From: Acidimicrobiales bacterium | Lineage (GTDB): Bacteria > Actinomycetota > Acidimicrobiia > Acidimicrobiales > Ilumatobacteraceae | DNA length: 6,147 bases | NCBI GenBank assembly: GCA_030833305.1 | Contig: JAURHL010000120.1 | Coordinates: 1-6,147, forward strand | Reading direction: 5' to 3' | In this document: positions 1 to 5,933 of the stretch, piece after piece | Layout: each line of letters opens with the position of its first letter | Numbering within the stretch: position 1 is the stretch's first letter | Position numbers and translations under genes: made by a program | The notes under the pieces: generated by a model | The model's database searches: none | What the model was told of the DNA's origin: nothing | What the model saw: only the letters and a program-made list of their open reading frames with translations

Positions 1-1375
1 CGATGAAGTCGAGGTGTGCCCGTTCACCACCGAGGTCGGGAACGTCGAGCGAGTAGACGAAGTTCGTCCGGAAGTAGTTCTGCAGATCGATGGCGGCTCG
101 ATACCCGGAATCCGAACCGGCCGTGATGTCGCGGGCCAGATCGCCCAACTCGTTCATTTCCTCGTTGTCGGGAACGTCGAGGTATTTGGACGAAGGTGGA
201 GACAATGACGTCAGGAACTCCAGCAGAGGAGTGGCCGGATCGCTCACCCCCGACACGATGGTGTACGAATCCGACGGACCGAGTTCTTCGCCGTTCACCA
301 GCAGCGTTCCCGATTCGAGGGCGTAATACAGGCTGCGCGACGCGGCCCGCAGTTCCGAGGCCTCGTACGCGGCCGGCGCCATTGTGCCGCGCAGATTCTC
401 GATCGTGAAGGTCTGGGTCACCGTCCACGTCGAGCTCGTATCGAAGCTTCCCCCCAGCCGACCTCCCGCCATGTCCAGCTCGTCCTCGGCGATTCCCGAC
501 GTCGACCCGTCGAACTCGGCGAGCGAGGTGAGCTTCCAATAGGAGGGTCGATCGGCGGTGACGGTGAAGAGCACGGTGTCCGAGCGATCCCCGAGCTGGC
601 CCCGAATGTCGACCAACGGCTCGACGATGCGTCCGCGGTCTGTATCGCGCCCGAACAATGGCTCGGACTCGGCGCCGGGAATCCGCGGTCCGACCCACGC
701 GGCCAGCATGGCGACGACCACCGCCGTGGCAGCGGTCGCCGCCGACGCTCGGGTTCGTTGTCCGGCCGTGGTGCGATCCATGGGGGAGTCCTGGCGTCGC
801 AGGTGGGCCACCGCGACGATCGCCGTGACCAGCCAAACGGTGGTGACGAGCAACCGGTGGCGATCTTCGCCGACGATGGAGACCACGGCGAAGACCACCG
901 AGGACGGAACCAATGCTTCGCCACGACCGGCGGCACGGAACGCGAAGGCATCGGCGAGTATCGCGGTCATGCCGACGGAGAATCCGGCCACCAATCCGAA
1001 TCCGGTGGCGAATTCGAGTGGCGGCTTGACATCGCCCAGCAACTCGGACGAATCACCGATTCGGGTGGAGATCGCCGACCACGTTCGCCCGAGGGGAATG
1101 CCGTACCAGAGGGTGTCGCGAACGTGCATCCACGTATTGAGCACGTACACGAACACGATCTGAATCATGATCGAGACCGAAGTCGGGATCGGTCGTTGGC
1201 GCATCAGGAATGCGATCAGATGCGCGAGCACCGCCACACTCACCAGCGGTGTCAGGTACTCCCAGTATTCGAAGACCCGCGAGAACGAGACCGCGAGAGC
1301 GACCGAGGTGCCACCCAGCACGGCGGTGGCGAGTGGGCGCGAACCCGGTGCGATGCGTGGCCACTCGCTGGACAT
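1..1375 (-). CDS. DUF3488/transglutaminase-like membrane protein, TgpA type (3' end outside window)
   Basis: The reading frame is open from the ATG at 1375 to the left edge, giving 458 residues. Hydrophobic segments lie near residues 15-32, 43-58, 66-79, 122-141, 154-168, 174-190 and 212-229. They are followed by an extracytoplasmic-looking region with the family-like patch YWKLTSLAEFDG (279-290). Residues 405-458 (ending YFRTNFVYSLDVPD...HLDFI) look like the lead-in to a transglutaminase core, where a Cys-His-Asp triad would come next. That triad lies beyond the edge, so activity cannot be judged. TgpA-type proteins are inner-membrane proteins with a periplasmic or external transglutaminase-like, possibly proteolytic, domain; substrates are mostly unknown. 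The start is 1 nt after the DUF58 stop codon, with a GGGAA Shine-Dalgarno-like stretch at 1385-1381, so translation is probably coupled. It is the third gene of a moxR-DUF58-transglutaminase operon. The family call is strong; the role is inferred from context. Confidence 0.88.
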   Translation of the reverse strand, partial: MSSEWPRIAPGSRPLATAVLGGTSVALAVSFSRVFEYWEYLTPLVSVAVLAHLIAFLMRQRPIPTSVSIMIQIVFVYVLNTWMHVRDTLWYGIPLGRTWSAISTRIGDSSELLGDVKPPLEFATGFGLVAGFSVGMTAILADAFAFRAAGRGEALVPSSVVFAVVSIVGEDRHRLLVTTVWLVTAIVAVAHLRRQDSPMDRTTAGQRTRASAATAATAVVVAMLAAWVGPRIPGAESEPLFGRDTDRGRIVEPLVDIRGQLGDRSDTVLFTVTADRPSYWKLTSLAEFDGSTSGIAEDELDMAGGRLGGSFDTSSTWTVTQTFTIENLRGTMAPAAYEASELRAASRSLYYALESGTLLVNGEELGPSDSYTIVSGVSDPATPLLEFLTSLSPPSSKYLDVPDNEEMNELGDLARDITAGSDSGYRAAIDLQNYFRTNFVYSLDVPDLGGERAHLDFI

Positions 1376-1376
1376 G

Positions 1377-2516
1377 TCAGTTCCCGCGATTCGCCATGCG
1401 CACGAAGTCGGGCCAACGTCGTTCGAAATCGTCGAGGCTCGGACACGACACCGACAGCCAACCTCGAGGGACCGTCACCTCGATCGGCTCGCAGGCGATG
1501 ACGACGCCCGCGCCCGACGTGGGGGTGAGTGATCGGAGAATCGACGAGATGGACGCGTCGACCCTTCCCGTCAGAACGATGCGTGCGAGCACGGCGGTCG
1601 GGTCGGGGGAGTCCGAGGCCTCCGGAGTGGGATGGTCGTGGGGCGTGGCGAGCGCGAGAGCATCGAGGGCGCTCAGCGGATCGCCGGCGTCGGTGGTCGA
1701 ATCACCGATGCACAGGATCGGTCGAACATCCGCGTTCGGGACGACGTCGACCAACGAGGCGGCGATGCGCATGGAGACCTCGAACGTCTGATCCCGATGC
1801 CGATCGCGGTGATCGTCGACGATGACCTGGAGCACCACGTTGCTGTCGGGCTCGTACTCGTTCACGAGGAGCGAGTCACGCTTGGCGCTGGCCTTCCAAT
1901 TCACGCGACGGACGTCATCGCCGCGTTGGTACGCGCGAATCCCTCGAAAGTCGCGGTCGGTCGGTGCCAGGCTTCGAGCGCGCCGCAACTCCTCGATCAG
2001 CAGACCCTCGGTCGAACGAAGCGAGGGAGCGATGGTCGGAACCCGCCGGGGATGCACCAGGACCCGGTGTCGCAGATCCACCAGCAACATCCGGCGTGCC
2101 AGGGCCAACGGGTCCTCGAGGGCGAACCGGGTCGGCCCGATGACCAACGAACCTCGTTCGCGGGCCTCGATGTCGATGGAGAGTCGGCGGCGCTCACCGT
2201 GGCGTGACGCGGGGATCGGAGTGCGAGCCACGACTCGTCCGTCCACGAACTGGCTGAGGTGAAAGGCCGGTGAGCGGCGACGAGAGACCACATCGAGTTC
2301 GATGTGGATTCGCTCGCCCTCGCGAGGGTGGAGGGGAGTGGTCGAACAGCGCAACTCCGGCAGTGCCGCGGGTCGTCGCACGATCGCCACGGACAGGATC
2401 GTCGCCACGATCATGCCGGTACCGAGAACGAACAATTCGGACAGACCGAACAGTCGAGCCGAGAGCAACGTCAGTGACCCGAGGAGCAGCGACGTCCGGG
2501 CCGCGCGGGTCGGCAT
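1377..2516 (-). CDS. DUF58 domain-containing membrane protein
   Basis: A protein of 379 residues. Two hydrophobic N-terminal segments (about 8-25 and 28-46) should anchor it in the membrane. A beta-rich region follows (about 55-165). The DUF58 signature is at 189-223: DFRGIRAYQRGDDVRRVNWK with a downstream SAKRDSLLVNEYEP-like stretch, matching the family pattern of R-x-Y-x2-GD-x2-R-x-[IV]-x-W-x2-[ST]A. The C-terminal part (about 225-375) is weakly conserved and probably vWA-like. DUF58 proteins are almost always encoded beside MoxR ATPases and are thought to be membrane partners or clients of them; no enzymatic activity is established. The frame stays open far upstream inside the ATPase gene, but the ATG at 2516 is the sensible start. 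It sits 2 nt after the ATPase stop codon, has GGGA at 2528-2525 (8-nt spacing), and is followed directly by the expected membrane anchor. Confidence 0.9.
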   Translation of the reverse strand: MPTRAARTSLLLGSLTLLSARLFGLSELFVLGTGMIVATILSVAIVRRPAALPELRCSTTPLHPREGERIHIELDVVSRRRSPAFHLSQFVDGRVVARTPIPASRHGERRRLSIDIEARERGSLVIGPTRFALEDPLALARRMLLVDLRHRVLVHPRRVPTIAPSLRSTEGLLIEELRRARSLAPTDRDFRGIRAYQRGDDVRRVNWKASAKRDSLLVNEYEPDSNVVLQVIVDDHRDRHRDQTFEVSMRIAASLVDVVPNADVRPILCIGDSTTDAGDPLSALDALALATPHDHPTPEASDSPDPTAVLARIVLTGRVDASISSILRSLTPTSGAGVVIACEPIEVTVPRGWLSVSCPSLDDFERRWPDFVRMANRGN

Positions 2517-2518
2517 GC

Positions 2519-3469
2519 TCAGCGTCCCGAGGGCGCCGCGACCGAGGCGAGAATCTCGCCGATGATGTCGGTGGCCCCGAACCCGCGGGCCACTGCCTCG
2601 TGTCGAATCATCACGCGGTGCGCCAACACGGGCTCCGCCAGTTCCTTCACGTCGTCGGGGGTGGCGTAGTCCCGCCCCCGAGCGGCGGCCAAGGCCCTCA
2701 CGGCGCGGGCCAATTGAACCGAGGCCCTCGGCGACAATCCCAACGCGAGTCCGGGATGTCGACGACTCGCGTGCGCCAAATCGACGATGTACTCGCGCAG
2801 CGAATCCACCATGCGGACCTGCTCGGTGGCCTCGATCATCATCACGACCTGCTCGGCATCGATCACCGGCTCGAGTCGGACCTCTCTCACCGAGGTGTCG
2901 TCGAGGATTTCGAATTCGGACCGCCGATCGGGGTACCCGATGGAGACCCGCATGATGAAGCGGTCGAGTTGGCTCTCGGGGAGTTGGTACGTGCCCTCGT
3001 GTTCGACCGGGTTCTGGGTGGCGATCACGAAAAAGGGACGAGGGAGGCCGCGCGTGGTTCCGTCGGACGTGACCTGGCGCTCCTCCATGGCCTCGAGGAG
3101 TGCCGATTGGGTCTTGGGTGAGGCCCGATTGATCTCGTCGGCGAGAACGATGTTGGCGAAGATCGGTCCCGGTTGGAAGTCGAAACACTCGCGCTCACGA
3201 CTCCACATGGATCCCCCCACCACGTCGGAGGGCAAGAGATCGGGAGTGAACTGGATGCGTTGCCAACTGCAGTTCACCGATGTCGCGAGCGCCTTGGCGA
3301 GGCTGGTCTTGCCCACCCCGGGGACGTCCTCGATCAGGAGATGTCCGTCGGCCAACAGAGCGACGACGGCGAGCTCGATCACCGATCGTTTCCCGCGTAG
3401 GACGGTGCCCACGTTGTCGACGATCGAGTCGAACATTCCGGCGAACGATCGGGAGGGGGTCGCGTTCAT
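2519..3469 (-). CDS. MoxR family AAA+ ATPase
   Basis: A protein of 316 residues, typical for MoxR ATPases. Walker A is EDVPGVGKTS (47-56, Lys54), Walker B is IVLADEINRA (107-116, Asp111/Glu112), and sensor 1 is VIATQNP (148-154). The LDRF motif is at 168-171, and the sensor 2-like GLSPRAS is at 244-250. All key nucleotide-binding residues are present. MoxR proteins are AAA+ chaperone-like ATPases that act on neighbouring vWA or DUF58 proteins; here the next gene is DUF58. It is the first gene of the three-gene operon. The frame extends 60 codons further upstream to 3649, but that would overlap the divergent ROK gene and adds no family-like sequence. The ATG at 3469 gives the standard family N-terminus and has a TANNNT hexamer 7 nt upstream, fitting leaderless expression. 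A GTG at 3478 is the only close alternative start. Confidence 0.95.
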   Translation of the reverse strand: MNATPSRSFAGMFDSIVDNVGTVLRGKRSVIELAVVALLADGHLLIEDVPGVGKTSLAKALATSVNCSWQRIQFTPDLLPSDVVGGSMWSRERECFDFQPGPIFANIVLADEINRASPKTQSALLEAMEERQVTSDGTTRGLPRPFFVIATQNPVEHEGTYQLPESQLDRFIMRVSIGYPDRRSEFEILDDTSVREVRLEPVIDAEQVVMMIEATEQVRMVDSLREYIVDLAHASRRHPGLALGLSPRASVQLARAVRALAAARGRDYATPDDVKELAEPVLAHRVMIRHEAVARGFGATDIIGEILASVAAPSGR

Positions 3470-3476
3470 CCCCGAC

Positions 3477-3482
3477 ACGCTA
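3477..3482 (-). promoter_or_regulatory. Candidate leaderless -10 box (TAGCGT) for the moxR operon
   Basis: On the minus strand the hexamer TAGCGT ends 7 nt before the ATG at 3469. In actinobacteria and Deinococcus, TANNNT at this distance typically marks transcription starting at or next to the start codon. I see no convincing -35 element: the expected position reads cgaggc. The run GGGG just before the ATG is too close to serve as a normal Shine-Dalgarno site. The call is inferred from position and consensus only. Confidence 0.5.
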
Positions 3483-3498
3483 GACGCTGGGGTCGTAT

Positions 3499-3509
3499 CG
3501 CCTCGGGCG
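3499..3509. promoter_or_regulatory. Short inverted repeat midway between the divergent -10 boxes
   Basis: CGCC-TCG-GGCG is a 4-nt-arm inverted repeat centred on 3504. The midpoint between the two divergent -10 boxes is about 3503. The expected -35 regions of both promoters overlap here (about 3500-3506). A protein bound here could affect both transcription units. Arms this short occur often by chance in high-GC DNA, so this is only a weak operator candidate. Confidence 0.15.
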
Positions 3510-3523
3510 GCCCGCTCTCCGAA

Positions 3524-3529
3524 TACCGT
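3524..3529 (+). promoter_or_regulatory. Candidate leaderless -10 box (TACCGT) for the ROK gene
   Basis: TACCGT ends exactly 6 nt before the ATG at 3536, and there is no Shine-Dalgarno-like sequence between them (gacctc). The spacing places a transcription start at or next to the A of the start codon, so the mRNA is probably leaderless. There is no recognisable -35 element; the expected position reads cctcgg. Confidence 0.55.
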
Positions 3530-3535
3530 GACCTC

Positions 3536-4396
3536 ATGCAGGAGAACGTCGGGGTGCTCGCTGTCGATATCGGCGGCACGAAACTGGCCGCCGCGGTGGT
3601 GGCGCGTGACGGCACGATCGTGCGACGGGACCGCATCCCCACGCCCCAACGTGATCCGTGGAGTGTTCTGACGACGCTGATGCGCCGCGTTCAGGCGGCC
3701 ACATCCGAATTGGAACTCGTCGCCTGCGGGGTGGCCTGCGGCGGGCCGATGAGCACGGGAGGTGAGCTCGCGTCACCGTTGCACATCCCGGCGTGGCGGG
3801 AGTTCCCGTTGCGTCGGTCGATCGCCGAGGCAACGAATCTTCCGACGTACGTCGACAACGATGCCAAGGCGTTGGCGTTGGCCGAGGGTTGGCTGGGGTC
3901 GGCCCGCGACCAGTCGGACTTCATGGCCGTGGTCGTCGGAACCGGGGTGGGGGCCGGATTGGTGTCCTCGGGTCGACTCGTCGATGGTGAGTCGGGCAAC
4001 GCGGGACACATCGGTCACATCGTCGTCGGGGACGAAGGGCGCACCTGTCGATGCGGTGGACGCGATTGTCTCGAGGCTTTCATCTCGGGCACGGCAGTCG
4101 AACGGGAAACCGGTCGTTCGCCGGCCTACGCGCCGCCGGGTTTGATCGAGCGCAACGGTCGTTTGCTCGGTCAAGCGGTGGCCTCCGTGGCGGCGGTGTG
4201 CGACATCCGGCGGGTCGTGGTGGGTGGAAGCGTGGCACTCGGATGGTCGGCACCGTTCTTCGAGGCGGCGAACCGCGAGTTCGAAGCGCGCTCGCGCATC
4301 GGCTTCACCCGCGGACTCGACATCGTGCCACTCGGTCTCGGTGACCGGTCCGCGCTCATCGGCGCCGCGGCGGTGGCGTGGCGCGTTTTGGTCTAG
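3536..4396 (+). CDS. ROK family protein, putative sugar kinase (glucokinase-like)
   Basis: A protein of 286 residues, somewhat shorter than the roughly 300-320 usual for ROK glucokinases. The phosphate-binding motif is VDIGGTK (10-16). The likely catalytic base is Asp109 in YVDNDAKA (105-111). A second glycine-rich phosphate loop, GTGVGAG, is at 135-141. The zinc site is formed by His161 with Cys171, Cys173 and Cys178 (CRCGGRDC), followed by LEAF. The C-terminal VVVGGSVALG (227-236) is the adenosine-side segment. There is no N-terminal winged helix, so it is a kinase-type ROK member, not a repressor-type one. Two things are odd. The usual ExGH sugar-contact motif reads HIGH (158-161), with His for Glu, and the helical segment after the zinc site (about 190-205) is short. 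The fold and ATP-dependent sugar phosphorylation are likely. The sugar cannot be told; glucose or an N-acetylhexosamine are the obvious candidates. The gene is divergent from the moxR operon and appears leaderless. Confidence 0.88.
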   Translation: MQENVGVLAVDIGGTKLAAAVVARDGTIVRRDRIPTPQRDPWSVLTTLMRRVQAATSELELVACGVACGGPMSTGGELASPLHIPAWREFPLRRSIAEATNLPTYVDNDAKALALAEGWLGSARDQSDFMAVVVGTGVGAGLVSSGRLVDGESGNAGHIGHIVVGDEGRTCRCGGRDCLEAFISGTAVERETGRSPAYAPPGLIERNGRLLGQAVASVAAVCDIRRVVVGGSVALGWSAPFFEAANREFEARSRIGFTRGLDIVPLGLGDRSALIGAAAVAWRVLV

Positions 4397-4399
4397 GTT
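4394..4399 (+). promoter_or_regulatory. Candidate leaderless -10 box (TAGGTT) for the acyl-CoA dehydrogenase gene
   Basis: TAGGTT ends exactly 6 nt before the ATG at 4406, with spacer cgcatc and no Shine-Dalgarno sequence. Its first three bases are the TAG stop codon of the ROK gene. The geometry matches the box upstream of the ROK gene. It suggests that the dehydrogenase has its own promoter even though only 9 nt separate the two genes. The box also favours the first ATG (4406) over the second one at 4415. Confidence 0.5.
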
Positions 4400-4405
4400 C
4401 GCATC

Positions 4406-5626
4406 ATGCGTCCCATGTACGAACCCGAGGTCGAAGAGTTCCGCAACAAGGTGAAGTCCTTCCTCGCGAAGAACCTCTCCGCCGATTGGCGTGGGATCGG
4501 ACACCTGGCCGCCGACGAGACCCACGAGTGGGTGATGAGTTGGCGCGCGACGTTGCACCGCGAGGGCTACCTCGCGCCCGGGTGGCCGGCCGAGTACGGC
4601 GGTGGTGGAATGTCGGCTCTCGAGCAGGTGATCGTGGCCGAGGAGTTCGCCCGCGCCGGCGTCCCGACCGGAGGCCCGAACGACGGGTTCGGCATCACCA
4701 TGCTCGGCAACACGTTGTTGCAATGGGGCACGGAGGAGCAGAAGAAGTACTACTTGCCGAGAATCCTCGCCAACGACGACATCTGGTGTCAGGGATACAG
4801 CGAACCCAACGCCGGCAGCGACCTCGGCAACCTCGGGTTGAAGGGTGTTCTCGACGGAGATCAGTGGGTGTTGAACGGCCAGAAGATCTGGACGTCGGCG
4901 GGCCATCTGGCCGACCACATCTTCACGTTGGTTCGCACCGACCCCGACGCACCCAAGCACAAGGGAATTTCGTTTCTCCTGGTCGACATGCGTCAACCCG
5001 GAATCGAGGTTCGACCGATCAAGATGATCAGTGGCGAAAGTGAGTTCAACGAGGTCTTCTACACCGACGCGGTCTGTCCCAAGGACAACGTGGTCGGCGG
5101 AGTGAACAACGGATGGGCGGTAGCCATGACGTTGCTCGGCTACGAGCGTGGAGAGGGCGCCGCCACGGTGCCGGTGCGCTTCCAGGCCGAACTCGATCGT
5201 TTGTTGCTGCTGGCCAAGGAGTGTGGCGTCGATCAGGACCCTCGTGTCCGCCAACGTTTGGCGTGGGCGTATTCCAAGGTCCAGATCATGCGGTATCTCG
5301 GCTTGCGCACCCTCACCAAGTTCCTGGCCGGGCATCATCCCGGGCCGGACGGCGGCATCTTCAAGCGGTATTGGAGCGAGTATCACAAGGAGGTCACCGA
5401 GCTCTCGCTCGAGATTCTGGGTGCCGCGTCGATGGTGGTCGAAGGCCGTGCACCGATGAATTCGTTCCAACCCGACGACCGATCGGCCCCCAATTCGACC
5501 GCCAGTTGGGTCGGCTCGTTCCTCAACGCCCGAGCGGGGACCATCTACGCCGGCTCGTCGCAGATTCAGTCCAACATCATCGGCGAGATGGTGCTCGGAC
5601 TGCCCAAGGAGCCTCGACCGTCATGA
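4406..5626 (+). CDS. Acyl-CoA dehydrogenase, FAD-dependent (mycobacterial FadE-like type)
   Basis: A protein of 406 residues, normal for the family. The N-terminal helical domain is about 1-125. The middle beta domain starts with the signature WCQGYSEPNAGSDL (127-140) and includes the FAD-contacting IWTSAGHLADH (161-171). The C-terminal helical domain runs from about 235 and ends GTIYAGSSQIQSNIIGEMVLGLP (378-400). The enzyme should introduce an alpha-beta double bond into an acyl-CoA, passing electrons to an electron-transfer flavoprotein. The position that holds the catalytic Glu in medium- and short-chain enzymes (Y-E-G-T) is Ala382 here. Glu247 in LGYERGEG may serve as the base instead, as in isovaleryl/long-chain enzymes and some mycobacterial steroid-side-chain FadE proteins. 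The alternative is that it is the non-catalytic subunit of a heteromer. Chain length and substrate cannot be read from sequence. The start at 4406 is supported by a TANNNT box 6 nt upstream. Confidence 0.93.
   Translation: MRPMYEPEVEEFRNKVKSFLAKNLSADWRGIGHLAADETHEWVMSWRATLHREGYLAPGWPAEYGGGGMSALEQVIVAEEFARAGVPTGGPNDGFGITMLGNTLLQWGTEEQKKYYLPRILANDDIWCQGYSEPNAGSDLGNLGLKGVLDGDQWVLNGQKIWTSAGHLADHIFTLVRTDPDAPKHKGISFLLVDMRQPGIEVRPIKMISGESEFNEVFYTDAVCPKDNVVGGVNNGWAVAMTLLGYERGEGAATVPVRFQAELDRLLLLAKECGVDQDPRVRQRLAWAYSKVQIMRYLGLRTLTKFLAGHHPGPDGGIFKRYWSEYHKEVTELSLEILGAASMVVEGRAPMNSFQPDDRSAPNSTASWVGSFLNARAGTIYAGSSQIQSNIIGEMVLGLPKEPRPS
5606..5611 (+). promoter_or_regulatory. Possible Shine-Dalgarno sequence AAGGAG at the end of the dehydrogenase gene
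   Basis: AAGGAG is a strong match to the anti-Shine-Dalgarno sequence. It lies 11 nt before an ATG at 5623 that overlaps the dehydrogenase stop codon, and 25 nt before the ATG at 5637 of the 88-residue gene. It also simply encodes Lys-Glu of the dehydrogenase C-terminus, so it may be coincidental. If used, it would load ribosomes onto the five-codon ORF at 5623-5640 and reach the next gene by reinitiation. Confidence 0.3.
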
Positions 5627-5636
5627 GTCGGTCGGC

Positions 5637-5903
5637 ATGACCGTTCTGGCGCGAACAGCGGCGTACGCACGCGTGGTGGTCGCGGTCGTGCTTCGACCGA
5701 CGTACTGGCCGGTGTCGGTCACGGTGCTCCGTCGTTTGGCGCCGCGCGGTTGGTGGCGTCGACCTCCGTTCTTGCCCGTGCCGAGCTCCTCCTACGCACG
5801 TTTCCGAATGGAGACCCAGTACGGCGGTGAATCGCCGCTGCCGACGGTGCCCGATGTGCTGAAATATCTGCGATGGGTACGACGATGGGATGCGGGACGA
5901 TGA
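5637..5903 (+). CDS. Small uncharacterised protein (88 residues), basic and Trp-rich
   Basis: I do not recognise a named family. The sequence is not random-looking: an N-terminal hydrophobic patch RVVVAVVL (12-19, too short for a sure membrane span), then PTYWPVSVTVLRRLAPRGWW (21-40), a proline-rich turn PPFLPVPSSSY (43-53), RFRMETQYGG (55-64) and a C-terminal helix-like DVLKYLRWVRRW (73-84). It has five tryptophans and many arginines, so it is strongly basic. Proteins of this general pattern occur as hypothetical small proteins in high-GC actinobacteria, to my recollection, but no function is known to me. The ATG is 10 nt after the dehydrogenase stop codon, on the same strand, with no good Shine-Dalgarno sequence at normal spacing. 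Translation is probably coupled to the upstream gene. It could be a nucleic-acid- or membrane-associated basic protein; that is only a guess from composition. Confidence 0.7.
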   Translation: MTVLARTAAYARVVVAVVLRPTYWPVSVTVLRRLAPRGWWRRPPFLPVPSSSYARFRMETQYGGESPLPTVPDVLKYLRWVRRWDAGR

Positions 5904-5933
5904 ATCGTCGGCGAAGGGTCCGGTGAACAGGTC

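Noticed and set aside
24..836. A 270-codon minus-strand frame inside the transglutaminase gene
   Set aside because: It lies in another frame of the real gene. It lacks hydrophobic segments and domains, whereas the frame beginning at 1375 runs continuously to the edge and matches DUF3488/transglutaminase.
758..1501. A 247-codon plus-strand frame opposite the transglutaminase and DUF58 genes
   Set aside because: The translation is dominated by Arg/Asp/His/Gly with no motif and runs across the junction of two well-supported minus-strand genes. It is a codon-bias shadow.
2517..3188. Upstream extension of the DUF58 frame to an ATG at 3188
   Set aside because: It would overlap most of the ATPase gene and add more than 220 Arg/His-rich residues before the expected membrane anchor. 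The ATG at 2516, right after the ATPase stop codon, is the natural start.
3470..3649. N-terminal extension of the ATPase to an ATG at 3649
   Set aside because: The extra 60 residues show no family resemblance and would overlap the ROK gene and its promoter.
3773..5470. A 565-codon open frame on the minus strand opposite the ROK and dehydrogenase genes
   Set aside because: It is antisense to two genes with clear family motifs. Its translation is low-complexity and rich in His/Arg/Asp with no recognisable domain. Long antisense frames are expected from high-GC codon usage.
5627..5933. Rho-independent terminator after the dehydrogenase or small gene
   Set aside because: I found no GC-rich hairpin followed by a T-run in either junction.
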